Shown piece after piece: positions 11,394 to 23,329 of a stretch of 64,000 nucleotides of DNA. A program made the translations under genes and the position numbers. The stretch comes from Equus caballus. Lineage: Eukaryota > Chordata > Mammalia > Perissodactyla > Equidae. Numbering within the stretch: the stretch's first letter is position 1; each line of letters starts with the position of its first letter. The stretch lies in NCBI RefSeq assembly GCF_041296265.1, contig NC_091695.1:17653001-17717000 (forward strand). The letters are read 5' to 3'. The notes under the pieces were generated by a model that did no database searches, was not told the origin of the DNA, and was given only the letters and a program-made list of their open reading frames with translations.

Positions 11394-11422
11394 ATGACTC
11401 ATTCAAGTGCTTTTATATTTAG
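11394..11422 (+). CDS. Proposed coding exon 1 of intact OR5D-like gene B
   Basis: ATG at 11394, nine codons and two bases, then donor TAG|GTGAGT at 11423. Joined to the acceptor at 13560-13561 it gives MTHSSAFIFR followed by [11 protein letters not shown], in frame with the receptor. The split arginine codon is AG|G. The spliced CDS would be 972 nt, 323 residues. Copy A shows the same 29-nt length and phase. The canonical ATG is absent from the main exon, so this is the simplest route to a full receptor. Caution: the 29 bases differ at about 11 sites between A and B, more than their flanks do, so selection for coding is not demonstrated. The 5' end of the exon is not visible. Confidence 0.5.
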
Positions 11423-13561
11423 GTGAGTCGATTCAGTCTCTTTTCTTTTACTTTAAAGGTAAATATGGAGTTTTAGTGATCTTTGCAGTATACAAACACA
11501 TGCGCAGAACAAAGAGCCCACAAATCCACTTAGTTTGACTAGGAGAGGGTTTACATTATCATATTCTAATTCTTTTCTTTCAAATGATATTCATCCTGGT
11601 TTTCTCATTGGGTGGCCACAATGTACTCGGCAATGAAATAAACATTTTGGCAAAAGAGAATAATAAAAAATGGGCCTTGTCTTCACACTTCCTATGATCT
11701 CTGAGGAAGAAAGTGACAAACTATCACATTTGTGAATGATAGGATATAGCACATGGTAATTGTGAGATATAAATATTAAGTTTGTATGTATACAAAAGAG
11801 AAGAAACAGTGAGCAATGCCAATAATGGTAGGTGGCAAAATAAAACATTATAAGAGTGAGGATAAAATGGGAAAATAAACTATAAGTAAATGAGCATGTG
11901 TTACGTAACAGAGCTTGATAACTCCATCATGACTAAAAAAGAATTTAAGTGATAATGAGATTGAATTTATAGATACAATAATTTTTGGAAAAGTCAGGCT
12001 GAATTATGTAAACTTCATGTGTTAACTAATAAAAAGTATTTGAAATCTTAAATGTCATTGGCAGTTAGGTTAAAGTAATCATGGAAAATTGTTCCTTCGA
12101 TGCTGCATAAAGTATTTTAAATTGAAGGAATGTGGCTGGGAAAAATTGCCATACTCCATCTTTCCACAGCTAAGACCTTATGAAGGATTTTTACAGAGGA
12201 AGTATCTGTCATGGAGTTGGGTTTTGGAAGATATCTTTCCTACAGGCAGAAGAATGTGGGGATCTGAGAATATTCTATTGTGGTGAAAAAACCTGTAGGA
12301 GAATGTGGAACATTTATTATGCATCTTAGATGAAGTACCCAAAGAAATCCCATAGTATTTCCGTTGTGTGGGTACTGTAGGAAAAAAATTCTACATTCTA
12401 TTCCAAAGTGTCCCCACCTGTTGACACTTGTACATGCTTGGCCTGATTTGCATAACCGAATAAGGTTTTTGATGTCATACCAATTACTCATAAATCCAAT
12501 AAAAAAGAAAGCTAAATATCTGCTGTGCATGATGTCATATCATATAGCCTTTCAATTCGTTATCAAAGTACCTATTTCCTTTCTAGTGACTTAAATTTTA
12601 TACTATTACTATGCTCATTTTACTCCTGAGGAAATACCTACTGACATCAAGTAATATTCAAGAAATACCATGGTGCCGTGTTGAGGTAGTTCTCTTTCCT
12701 GACACTGGTCTTTGGAAAAGCTTTAAATTTAATTTTTCCTGCACTCTGAAATTTATATGCATTTTCAAGTACTTCATAGTTCTTATTGTTTGTCACTTAC
12801 CCAACTTAAAAAATTTGCTACATTGGAAAATGAAGAGCTTTTTGTTCAATATTGTTTCAACTGTTACCACTGAAGACACAGTATACATTTCATTGTGAAT
12901 GCCTCCTGATGCATAATGTAATATGCAATCAATAATATTTAAACATTTTCAAAATTGGTTCTACAAAAGTGAAAAGATTATAATACATCTACAGCACAGC
13001 TCCAGAACGTCCCGAGACTACTGTGTTACTAGGAGTCAGAAGGGCACTGGAAAGAACACAGAACAACAAAGAAGCTATTAAATTGATCATTTTGTAGGAA
13101 TGTTAGCATTTCAAAATTTTTTTAACATATAAGTTAATTATCTCACAGCTTAAGAGGTGAGACGGAAGAAACTGTAGAAACTCATGATAGGTATTTCCTC
13201 TAATACAATTAGTTTTACTAAGCTGAGATTCAGCAGAGTTGATCTACCCCTCATGACTGGCATTAGCTGTCTATGAGGAAATCGAATTTTATTATTTGAA
13301 ACATAACGATGTCTACTCTGTTTTTCATCCTTCCTGTCTTAACTTTGTTTTTGATTATTCCACTTACACAAAATTATTATTTACTATGTAATCATCACAT
13401 AAGTGAAGACTAACTTTTGAAATAATGTAACAGTGGAAGTGTAGCATTTTCAGCAACACTCTTAATAGAGACCCATCGAACTTCTCAATGCTTCTATTCT
13501 TTTACTTATTTCAAATTTTGGTTCTTACTTCTGTGGATAAACTTTCATATTTTGTCCACAG
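11423..13561 (+). other. Intron of gene B
   Basis: GT-AG intron with donor GTGAGT and acceptor 'tcatattttgtccacag'. It is paralogous to the intron of A. The middle (12140-12530) weakly resembles a decayed mammalian repeat. An in-frame ATG at 13488 inside this intron, 25 codons ahead of the exon, would give a hydrophobic extension ([13 protein letters not shown]...) if the intron were retained. I treat that as an alternative, not the main model. Confidence 0.5.
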
Positions 13562-14504
13562 GAACAAAGAAAACCAGAGTGGCAGAGTCACCTTTGTTCT
13601 TTTGGGCTTCTCAGAATATCCAGAACTCCAGTTGCCCCTGTTCTTGGTATTCCTGACCATCTACGCAATCACAGTGGTGGGGAACCTGGGCATGATTGTG
13701 ATTATCAAGATCAATCCCAAACTCCACACCCCCATGTACTTTTTTCTCAGCCACTTATCCTTTGTTGATTTTTGTTACTCTACAGTAGTTACACCTAAAC
13801 TCTTAGAAAACTTGGTTGTGAAAGACAGAACCATCTCCTTCACAGGATGCATCATGCAGTTGTTCTTTGCAGGCATATTTGTCGTGACAGAAATGTTCAT
13901 GTTGGCAGCGATGGCATATGACCGATTTGTAGCAGTTTGTAATCCTCTTGTCTACACAGTTGTAATGTCTCAGAAGCTTTGTTCCTTGTTGGTGGGCGCA
14001 TCATACTCTTGGGGTATAGCCTGTTCTTTAATATTCACATGTTTTTTGTTGACCTTATCCTTTTGTGGGAATAACTTCATAAATAATTTTGGCTGTGAGC
14101 ATGGTGCCATTGTTGCTGTTTCCTGCTCAGATACATACATTAACCAGAAGATCATGTTTGTCTCTGCCACGTTCAATGAAATATGCAGTCTGATGATCAT
14201 TCTTACTTCGTATGTTTTCATTTTTATTACTGTCATGAAGATGCCTTCAACTAGGGGACGCCACAAAGCCTTCTCCACATGTGCCTCCCACCTAACCACC
14301 ATTACCATTTTCCATGGGAGCATCCTTTTTCTCTACTGTGTTCCTAACTCCAAAAGTTCATGGCTCATGGTCAAGGTAGCATCCGTCTTTTACACAGTGG
14401 TCATCCCCATGCTGAACCCACTGATCTACAGCCTCAGAAACAAAGATGTGAAAGATACACTCAAGAAGTTAATCAATATTAGATTGTTCTGTGATAAAAT
14501 ATAA
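13562..14504 (+). CDS. Olfactory receptor, OR5D subfamily (gene B), main exon
   Basis: Intact class II odorant receptor, a seven-TM GPCR expected in cilia of olfactory neurons. From the exon start it encodes NKENQSG (NQS glycosylation site), [24 protein letters not shown] in TM1, [18 protein letters not shown] in IL1-TM2, Cys in TGCIMQ (TM3), [21 protein letters not shown]2 with all three cysteines ([17 protein letters not shown]), [12 protein letters not shown] in IL3-TM6 and [17 protein letters not shown] in TM7. It ends in TAA. The exon contains no ATG before TM1: the first in-frame Met is in GNLGM. The usual start has been lost by about a 13-bp deletion relative to D. Start options are exon 1 at 11394 (preferred) or the intronic ATG at 13488 (338 aa). 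If neither is used the gene is a recent pseudogene. No human orthologue is assigned. Confidence 0.88.
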
Positions 14505-14988
14505 AGATAGAAATATCCATTATTTCTTTTTGAGAGTCTGGTAAGAATTGTCCAATAGCAAAGCAGTACATGAATATGGTAACCTTTTAACTGGCAGTTC
14601 AATATCCATTCACTCTAATGTTTAGTGAATAATTTTAATGTTACAAATAATGTTAGGGATAAAAACTTAGACTACTTAAACTAAGTTTTTGATTCAGAAA
14701 TTGAAACGCAAAAGTCTCTGTGTTAGCATACATGACTGTGTGATTGCCCAGGACAAATTTGTGTTCAATAGAAGTCATGTGGAATTTTTGAGTTGATCTG
14801 AAGTGTTATATCTTGCAAGGAGGAAGTTTATTTCTTAATATAAAAGTAGTACATTAAGAGCTGTTCAACATAAAACCATAAATATCTAAAAAAATATATA
14901 TTTAATTCCATACAAACCACTTTAGCATCGGAAGATTCACAGACAAGCAAAAATAAATAGGAAATATATGTCCCTTAAAAAGTTCCTG
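14505..14988 (+). other. 3' flank of gene B
   Basis: Paralogous to the 3' flank of A. AT-rich; no gene or named repeat. Confidence 0.4.
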
Positions 14989-15030
14989 GACCAGCCCCTT
15001 GGTGTTGTGTTTAAGTTTGGCACACTCCAG
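14989..15030 (+). mobile_element. ERE SINE head fragment
   Basis: 'ggaccagccccttggtgttgtg' then 'tttaagtttggcacactcc' matches the tRNA-like 5' head of ERE on the + strand. Only about 40 bp remain. Confidence 0.6.
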
Positions 15031-15169
15031 AATATGGTTTAGTTAAATTATAATTGGTAGTATAACGAAATATGCAATATTTTCTTTCTATGTAGTAGCA
15101 CAAGAAAATGGTACACATTTTGGAAATATGTACCCATCACTCTAGTTTTTCCATTTATGTCAAAGTAGT

Positions 15170-15345
15170 TGTATATCATTTATGTATTTATTGGAAATTT
15201 TATTGACATAATTTTAGATTTATTTTAAGTTGTTTGTAGTAAGTAGTATAGAGAGATCCCAATGTCTTTTACCCAGGTTCCCCCATGACAGTACAACACA
15301 GCAACCAGGATGTTGATAATACAATGCATACATCTTATTCAGGCA
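15170..15345 (-). mobile_element. Old L1 3'-region fragment, antisense
   Basis: 'ttttattgacataatttt', 'tttacccaggttcccccatga' and 'ggatgttgataatacaatg' match the antisense 3' region of old mammalian L1. It is the same kind of sequence as 24330-24790. Confidence 0.5.
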
Positions 15346-15349
15346 CCAG

Positions 15350-15810
15350 TGATTTATTGACAAAAAGCAAACAATCATGAACTCCAGTGGGATGTAATAA
15401 TAACAATTCTTTTGAATCAGCGACTTGATTAAGCTAGCTCAGCTGATACCAACTGGGTCACTTTAGTGTCAAGACTGAGCTAATCAGATGAACTTCAATC
15501 TACAGACCTGTTTGTAGGCCATCCTTGTTGGACCATTTGGCTAATGGTCTATGTTGAATGCTGAGTCACAATAATGTATGCCCAAACACAAAAGCGTAAT
15601 TCAAACTCCTGTTAGGGTATCACCTGCTGTTATTTTATGAATCAAAGCAAAACACATGGATAAGCCCAAAGTCAAAGTGTGAGAAAGTTATCTACCTCTT
15701 ATAGAACAGTAAAATTGCAAGTCAGTGGTTAGGGGTGTAGGGAGAAATGTAAAGTTTGGTTCAAACACTACCAAAGATTGATTAAAACATTTACCTCAAG
15801 AAACACATTA
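15350..15810. repeat. Ancient interspersed repeat, partner of 4478-4880
   Basis: Shares 'tgctgagtcac', 'aattcaaactcctgt', 'gcccaaagtcaa' and 'ttatctacctct' with the block behind pseudogene A. Family unresolved. Confidence 0.4.
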
Positions 15811-17390
15811 TTTCTTGATAATGCCAGATAACTCTATGGCAGATAACAGATAACTCATGACTGAGACACTTTTTACCAAAGTTTTCTAATAATTGATGGG
15901 TCATTGGGTTACTATAAGCGAAAAGACTGGTCGAGATTAAATATAAGAGCTTGCCTTTTCTACTTGTGTCTTAGTAATCATGATTAAGGTTTACAAGCAA
16001 AGAATAGAGCGATATCCACATGTTGTTGTTCTAATTTAACCCATTAAATGTTACTTGTTTCTGTCATGATTAAGAGATTTATTTCCATATGGAAGTTGAA
16101 TTTCTTTACCAGAATGCTTTACATCAAATCATGTCTTGTGTGACTACTCTTTAGGGATATACAACAAAATTCTCAATACTCATAGTGTATCACAGTAGTA
16201 ACAAAGGATTTACTTTAATTTTTAAATGTTTGTCAACAAGGGGATATAAGTAACTGTTCCTATCAGATACTATAAAAACCTGTGTGTGTGTGTGTGTAGT
16301 TTAATAAACATCTTTAAGAAGAGAAAAAAGATTTAGAAAGTTTGAGCATGCATCATGGAACATTTGATATGTTCATTAAGGACTCTAAGCTAAAAACTAG
16401 AATATCTTATTCTTAAATATTGATTTTGAAGTTATGTAACTTTTAATTTTTGCACTCTAGTTTTCTGTCTCTTAGTAGAAAATAAAACAAAAGCAAAAAA
16501 GAGTGAATAGTTGCAAAATCCTTTTAGAACAGGATGTTGTTTTACTTTGGTAAATACTCTTGAATGAGCAGTTAATTTACACAAATGTAAGGCAAAAATG
16601 TATGTTAGATAATATCTTAGTTCACTAATGGTTGTGTTAAGTGATGCTTACAGGTTAATTTTTTTCTGCCAATGAATTCATATGCTGCTCTTCTTTTAAA
16701 ATTTTGGATGTAGTAGTGGTATAAATGTGGTATAAATGTGACTGTTTTTCCTTGAAGGCCTATGCCAAGACAGATCAATATTTAACAGTACTTTCTTTAT
16801 TTCCTGATTTGTGTCCTAGAGGAGTACATGTAGGAATCACATAGCTGGATTTAAAATATCAGCACGTTAACCCCTATGGCTGAACTGAAGAATACAGTGG
16901 ATCTACAGCCTAGATAGGGATAAATACCTTACCCCCCCCCCCCAACTCCCAGCTAAAGGAATGCATATTTAGGATATAACAAACAATAAGCCCAAATTAT
17001 TGAAAGTAAAAATTTGTACAGCGTCATGTTAAATGTGTTTCTATAAAAAAAATGTGCCAACACTTAAGCAAAATAGACTAAAAAGCACATCATATCAACT
17101 ATAATTACGTTGGAGTCATTGGATAGATGTGACTATAATTTTTTCATGATTTTAAGAATTATAGCCTTTATACAGAGGTAAATTATTTTTGAGACATAAA
17201 GATCCACATGTTAATGGTTTAGAAGAAATTATATTCTAAATTGCAGAAGAGGAAGTTTCCTCTAATTATTTTGTTTTTAGCTCATAAAAATAAATGTTGT
17301 CAGGATGCTCCAAGGCCTGTGCCCCCAAAGTCAGTTAGTTAGACATAAAACAAACAACGTGATCATGGAGTATAGTTTCCAGACCTGTTT
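15811..17390. other. Intergenic between B and C
   Basis: The first part is paralogous to the A flank (see 5167-6584). It contains a (TG)n run at 16281-16298 and a pure C12 run at 16932-16943. No gene is seen. Confidence 0.4.
16281..16298. repeat. (TG)n microsatellite
   Basis: Eight to nine uninterrupted TG units. Confidence 0.9.
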
Positions 17391-17457
17391 ATAGCTCATG
17401 GACATATTATACAAATCCAGGCTAATGAGTTTTAATTTGATTCATTCAGTATAAAAT
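17391..17457 (+). repeat. 67-bp direct repeat, copy 1
   Basis: Starts 'atagctcatggacatattat' and ends 'cattcagtataaaat'. It recurs at 18295-18361 with a single A/G difference. It lies just before the relic upstream exon of pseudogene C. Confidence 0.95.
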
Positions 17458-17639
17458 CTGTTTATTCCTCAAGGACATGTCTATGTTTCCTCCAAAATTT
17501 CTTGACAGTTGCAAAAATGGCATTTCTTGGTATCTTTATTAAGTTATATTTAGCAAGAATCATCAACTTTCTGACTAAGGCATTGGAAAAAATTAAACAA
17601 AAATTTCAATTTTGAGACAGAATATGTATGGATTTTTAA

Positions 17640-17690
17640 ACACTAACAAGGAAGTCTTGAATAAAAAAATATATCAAGATCTGGCTTTTG
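17640..17690 (+). promoter_or_regulatory. Relic upstream exon end and splice donor of pseudogene C
   Basis: 'aagatctggcttttg' followed by GTGAGTTGATTC at 17691 is homologous to the donors of A (225), B (11423) and D (25265). Where A and B carry the exon-1 ATG, this copy reads taaAAA, so no start is present. The segment is about 730 bp from the receptor remnant instead of the usual 2-3 kb. Confidence 0.5.
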
Positions 17691-17865
17691 GTGAGTTGAT
17701 TCTACCTAGGATCATCTTTTCAATCTGAAGTGAAGGACATTGACACACATATATCCGTAAGAATAGCAAAATATGCCAGGCATTGCATAAATATTGTGAA
17801 GATATGAGTGGAAAGAAAATAGTGTAAGAGAAAAGACATTTAGATTAACCAGCGATGTTTTCTTT

Positions 17866-18097
17866 CTTTTTTTTTTTTTTTAAAGATTTTATTTTTTCCT
17901 TTTTCTCCCCAAAGCCGCCCGGTACATAGTTGTATATTCTTCGTTGTGGGTCCTTTTGGTTGTGGCATGTGGGACGCTGCCTCAGCGCGGTTTGATGAGC
18001 AGTGCCATGTCCGCGCCCAGGATTCGAACCAACGAAACACTGGGCCGCCTGCAGCGGAGCGCGCGAACTTAACCACTCGGCCACGGGGCCAGCCCCT
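17866..18097 (-). mobile_element. ERE1 SINE, near-consensus, antisense
   Basis: Full-length young-type ERE1: poly-T, 'aaagattttattttttcc', 'gcgcccaggattcgaacc', 'cacggggccagcccc'. The target-site duplication is ag(c/t)gatgttttctt at 17852-17865 and 18098-18111, with one mismatch. A 102-codon antisense ORF over it is just the SINE read through. Confidence 0.94.
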
Positions 18098-18294
18098 CAG
18101 TGATGTTTTCTTGGAAGAGTTATGTAGTAACATGTGTAGTGATGACACAGTGTAAAAGAACCAGGGTAGATGTGCCGTTTTAGAGGTGTAAACATATTAT
18201 ATTAGAAAATATAAATGAATTGTTGTTGTACAATAAACATTTAAAATACTGTTGTGAATGAAGTTGTATTGTAGTGAAAAAAAGATGTGGTTAT

Positions 18295-18361
18295 ATAGCT
18301 CATGGACATATTATACAAATCCAGGCTAGTGAGTTTTAATTTGATTCATTCAGTATAAAAT
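18295..18361 (+). repeat. 67-bp direct repeat, copy 2
   Basis: 66 of 67 bases are identical to 17391-17457. It ends about 60 bp before recognisable receptor homology of pseudogene C begins. Confidence 0.95.
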
Positions 18362-18420
18362 GCCTTCCCAAACCCCGACAGTATTGCATTCCAGGCTAAG
18401 TAAGAGTAAACAAAATAAGC

Positions 18421-19232
18421 ATAATTGTGGTTATAAGGATCAATCCCAAACTCTACACACCCCTGTACTTTTTTCTCAGCCATTTATCCTTTTTGGGTTT
18501 TGGTTATTCCAGCGTATTTACACCCACACTGCCAGAAATCTTAGTTGTGGAAGACACAGCTGTCTCCTTCAAAGGATGCATGGTACAATTTTTCTTTGGC
18601 TGTGCATTTGTGATTACAGAAATGTTCATGTTAGCAGTGATGGCCTGTGACTGGTTTGTGGCTCTTACTAATCCTCTTTTCTACACGGTCGCTATGTCTC
18701 ATAAACTCTGTACCCTCCTAGCAGCTGGAACCTACCTATGATTTGAATATGTTCCCTGACAATCACATACTCTCTTTTGGAACTATCCTTTTGTGGTTCT
18801 AATACCATAAATCACTTTTGCTGTGAGTATTCTGCCGTTATCTCTTTATCCTGTTCTGACAGCTATTTCAGTCAGTTGATATGTTTAGTCATTTCTGTAT
18901 TCAGTGAGGCTTGTAGCCTCCTGATTATCCTCTCCTCCTATCTTGTCATGATTGTCACAATCATCCAGATGCCTTCTACTAATGGACTCCAAAAATCCTT
19001 CTCCACCTGTGCTCCCCACCTGACTGCCATCACCATTTTCCATGGGATCATCCTTCTTGTCTACTGCGTGCCCACCTCCAGGAGCTCATGGCTCCTGATC
19101 AAAGTGGCCACTGTATTTTTTACAGTTGTGATCTCCCTGCTGAACCCCATTATCTACAGCCTTCGGAACAAAGATGTGAAAGAGGCTGTCAGGGGTTTAA
19201 TCAACTCCAAACTACTTTCTCAACCAATATAA
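18421..19232 (+). pseudogene. OR5D-like olfactory receptor pseudogene C, 5'-truncated
   Basis: Receptor homology begins at about IIVVIRINPKLYTP (end of TM1). The N-terminus and most of TM1, about 50 codons, are absent or unrecognisable. It continues with [53 protein letters not shown] and HKLCTLLAAGTY. A TGA near 18740 (Trp to stop) and a nearby frame change interrupt IL2-TM4. The C-terminal half from 18777 is open: [53 protein letters not shown] and [17 protein letters not shown], ending in TAA. The DRY-type Arg is replaced (ACDWF). The Ser-Ser-Trp-Leu motif groups it with A and B in OR5D. Confidence 0.9.
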
Positions 19233-20389
19233 TTCAAATAGATATATGTATTTTGTAGTACTTACATCCAATAATTTTTCACATATATTGTTGATGCTAG
19301 TTTACCTTTATTTTAAGTACATATGTGATTATGTTTTAAATCAATTAAATGCTGCACTTTCCCTGTTTTTTGGTGGTCGGGACACTCTGACTTAATACAG
19401 AAATAATTCATTCTGATGCACTTCATCTCACCTGGGTTCAAGGAAGAAATATATTTCAACATCTCCCAGTTAGACATTATGGAAGTCAGAATGACGAAGA
19501 AGGGATGTATATTTAGAGACTCATTACTTATGTCATAGTTTCAGTTCTCCTTTATAAAAGTGCTGCAAAGACACAGATGATAACTGTCTTTGCTGGATCC
19601 GCACTCAGGTTCTCACAACCAATTCTTTTGACTCAGAAAGTTCTATAAAACAGAACTTTTTCTTCCCCTTAAAACTTCACTTCATTCGAAGTAAAATGAG
19701 GATCTGTGAGTTTGCATTGTGAGAAATATTATCTGAGTTTGAGTGAGCAGATGCTGAAAATATTAACCACTCTCTATATGTATCACTCATCTTTTGAACA
19801 TCAATGTGATATTTTATAGTTCAATAAAAGTTACTGGAAATAATACTGAATACTAAAGAAAAGTTCAATTTATTTCTAACAAAACTTATATCCATTACTT
19901 ATTGATAAAAAGACTGAGAGTAATAAAGTATACTTTTGAATCATCCAGTCTCAATGATAAACTTTTGCCCCCTATCAATTTTCTTTATATCAGTAAATGC
20001 CATCCATATCTACTCAGTTGCTTAAATAAGCAAAGGAGAAGGCGTTATTTATTTTGATTTATTATTCTGCAGCCTCTCTCAATTATGTCAGTCAGTTATG
20101 TTATTTCTGGCTCTAAAATGAAACACCGTCTTCATGTCTCTGCTTCCTGTGTCCCCATTGTCATTGTGGGTTTTTAGCAGTTAGTATCAAATTAATATAT
20201 TTCTCATATTTTTTTAACCTTATATAAGGCATGAATCTCAGATCATCCATAGTGATATTTTAAAACTATAGAATCAATGTATTTTACTCCCCAACCTAGT
20301 ATTGTGCAATAGTTTTTATTACATTTATGATTATACTCTAACTCTTTGCAAAATCTAGCATCTGCTTAATTCTCTGACTTGTTCATTTT
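19233..20389. other. Intergenic downstream of C
   Basis: AT-rich. No gene or confident repeat is identified. Confidence 0.4.
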
Positions 20390-21520
20390 AAATTTAAAAC
20401 ATACCAAAACATATTTTTTAAACAAACATCCATGTAACTCTCAAGTAGATCAATACATAGGACAATCACTGGCCCTTTCCTCCTACTCTCAGCAAGAGTC
20501 AAAAGGATGATTTTTATCAAAATGATGCAATTACTTGTCTATATAGATTCAATATCTAACTATGCCTCTCAAAAAATATAAATTCGTATTCCTTTTTTGC
20601 AACTTTATTTAAAGGAATTCATGCATTATTTATCTCAAATAGCTGACTTATATAGATGAATATTACATTTTACAAAGTATTCATGTTACATATATTTATA
20701 CCTTATTCCATTTGTTTCTATTACATATTTTATATGATAAATATTTCAGAATTTTTCTTTATTCCAGTCTACTATGATGGACATTTGGGAAATTTCAATT
20801 TGGGGGCATGTGTACCATTACACTGCACATAAGTATTTATTCGATTGAGATTTATACCCAGAAGTATTATGCATTTATTTGGTTCTTAATTTTTCAAAGT
20901 GATTTTTATCAATTTAGACTCCTAAAAGCAATGTTTGAAAGCTCTAAAGTTATAATTCACCTCTTTGCCAGTGTTCAGCATTATTAGATGTTATGGTTTT
21001 TACCCATTTATTTGATTTAGAATATTTCATTTGTAGTTTTAATTTGGATATTTATGATGATTGAAGTTAGGCACATTTCAATATGTTCATGTATTTTTTT
21101 TTTTTTTTTTTGAGGAGTACTAGTCTTGAGCTAACATCTGCCAATCCTCCTCTTTTCGCTGAGGAAGACTGGCCCTGAGCTAACATCCGTGCCCATCTTC
21201 CTCTACTTTACATGTGGGACGCCTACTACAGCATGGCGTGCGAAGCAGTGCCATGTCTGTACCCGGGATTCAAACTGGCAAACCCGGGGCGCTGAAGCAT
21301 GAATGTGCACACTTAACTGCTGCACCACTGGGTCAGCCCTTTTCTTTTTCTTTTTAAAGTGGATTCTTAGGGCATTTACCAATCTTCATTTAAGTTATTA
21401 TGTGATAGTTCTAATTTATTCAAAAATTTATTTTATATTATGAATATAATCTCCTTGGCCGTTACGTATCTTGAAAGCTTTTTTGCATTTTGGCTTTACT
21501 TTTCACTCAATGTCCTCAAA
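20390..21520 (-). mobile_element. Old L1 3' region, antisense
   Basis: Decayed but ordered matches to an old mammalian L1 3' region read in antisense: 'catccatgtaactctcaag', 'tactatgatggacatttggg', 'ttgccagtgttcagcatta', 'gttttaatttggatatttatga'. It is split by the ERE at 21094-21339. Limits are approximate. Confidence 0.6.
21094..21339 (-). mobile_element. ERE SINE, antisense
   Basis: Poly-T, 'gagctaacatctgcc', 'gctgaggaagactggccctg', 'acatgtgggacgcctactac' and head complement 'gggtcagccct'. Inserted in the old L1. Confidence 0.9.
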
Positions 21521-22189
21521 TAAAGAGCAAGCTTGAATTTTAACTTAGTCAACTGCATTACTTTTGTAATGTTTTTGTAATTGTTGAAGATATTTATCTA
21601 CCCTTGAGGTCAAGAAGACATTTGTCTATATAATATTCAAGAATGTCTGTTCTTCTTCATATTTTGCTGTATGAGTCACCTAAAATTCGTTTTTTGTGGA
21701 TGATATGAGGTTTGGGTCTTTGACAGATTGTTTACTTTTTCAGCATTATTCGTTCTCTCTTTATCTTTGCCATGCTTCTCTGTAGGCAGAAGGAGAACAA
21801 TTCCCATGTGGCTTGCTTGGGACAATGCAAAGTGAACGAGTGTGTCATAAGTTATCTCATAGAAAAAGCTTGACATGTCCCTACATGGTTTGAATCTTCC
21901 TTCCTTGAGCTTATGCATTAAACTTGGAAAACAGCATACCACAAAGCGAGAGTGTTCCTTCAGCCTGGTCCTGGAATGAGAAAACAAGGGAATTGAGTCA
22001 AACTTAACCAAACACAGCATCTCAGAGCTGTAATCAATCACCAACATTCATGATACTACTTCATTTCTAACCAGATGAATATATCATTGTCACATGCTGT
22101 TTACTGAAAAAAAAAATCCCTTCCTGCCTTGTTGCCATTTAATACCAATCTTGTCATAAATGAAGTGTCCATATGTGTGCTTATCAGTA

Positions 22190-22640
22190 TAATTATCAGC
22201 TGTTGTCACAATAACTCTTGAAAAACGCATCAAAAATCAATGGCTTAAAAGTACGATTATTTATTTTCAAAGATCAGGAGGTCATCTGAGGTGGTTCTGC
22301 CCTGGACTATGAGGCTAGGAATGTTTTGCTTCACACCACAGTTCCGTGAGTGTGGATTGCTCCGCATGTCTTTTATCATCTTTAGACTATTTGGATATTT
22401 GCATTATGGAAATGTCAGAAAAGCAGTAGACCAGGTGAAAATATTCAAGGTTTCTTAAAGCCTAAGTTAAGCACTGCCAATTTTTTTTTCTGCTAACAGA
22501 TCATTAAACATGTCACAGGACTGGATTCAAAATCCAAAGGTGAAGAAATACACCCCATCAATAACAAAGTATGTAGAATTTACGGATGCAAGGAGATGGT
22601 GAATAAGTGAACCCAATTATTCAATCTACTTCAGGCAGCT
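22190..22640 (-). repeat. Old LTR-like or related interspersed repeat
   Basis: 'atcagctgttgtcac', 'caatggcttaaaagtac', 'gaggtggttctgcc' and a tail 'ggtgaagaaatacacc...gcaaggagatggtgaataa' match a common mammalian repeat that opens with 'gctgtgtaacaaa' and has 'agtggcttaaaac'. I cannot assign the family or strand with certainty. Degraded. Confidence 0.4.
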
Positions 22641-23329
22641 TCTTATCTCTCTATTGTATTCTATTGAAGCATTTTCCATTACTACATATTCTTAATTATT
22701 ATAGTTTGCAATAAATCTTGATATCCATTAGAGAAATTGTTTCATCTTTTACTTCTTCATGAGTGGATATTGATCGTCCTTGGCCCTTTACGTTTTCATA
22801 CAAACTTCAGGATTTATTTTGTTCATTTAATACATACTTTTGAAGCCTGAGCCCCTCATGGGCTGTAAAAATTATTTTTATTCTTTAGATCCACACTATA
22901 AAGCATTCTTACCTGTAGCTATGCCTTCTCTGCTACATTAGTCTATATTCCATCCACTTTATACATTTCCGAAATTATGGGAAAATCATATCAGTTCGTG
23001 TTTATTTTACCATTGTCTTTATTAGAGTGACTTTGTTATTTGATTTATTCCTTCATTATGATTACTCTTTTTGATCGAGTTTATGATGGAGGGGAGAGGT
23101 AACAAAGATATATAGATTTTAATATATTGAATAAAAAGTCCGCTCTTTCTTTACCACTTCATAGATGGATGGAGGATAGATAAATATACGTATATATCTA
23201 TCTATTGATAAAAACATGTAAAATTTAAAAATGGACAAAATAAAAACCAAAATATTAACATTATTATCTTTGTTGTTGGCTTATCAATTATTTTTTATTT
23301 TTCACTGTAATATCTTCTCAGTATTGAAA
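22641..23329. other. Intergenic
   Basis: AT-rich. A short (TA/TC) stretch lies near 23190. No gene is seen. Confidence 0.35.

Noticed and set aside
13488-13561. In-frame ATG at 13488 giving gene B a hydrophobic 25-residue N-terminal extension
   Set aside because: The stretch lies in the intron, before a strong conserved acceptor. Used alone it would require a retained intron. Kept only as an alternative start.
13970-14323. 117-codon antisense ORF opposite gene B, and similar ones opposite E and D
   Set aside because: Shadow frames of the receptor coding strand. The same antisense frame tends to open in all OR copies because of shared codon use.
16932-16943. C12 run
   Set aside because: A simple homopolymer with no flanking structure; may also be length-uncertain in the assembly.
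17840-18148. 102-codon antisense ORF
   Set aside because: It is the ERE1 SINE at 17866-18097 read through; the same peptide-like text recurs in other ERE copies (for example 35015-35227 and 57252-57473).
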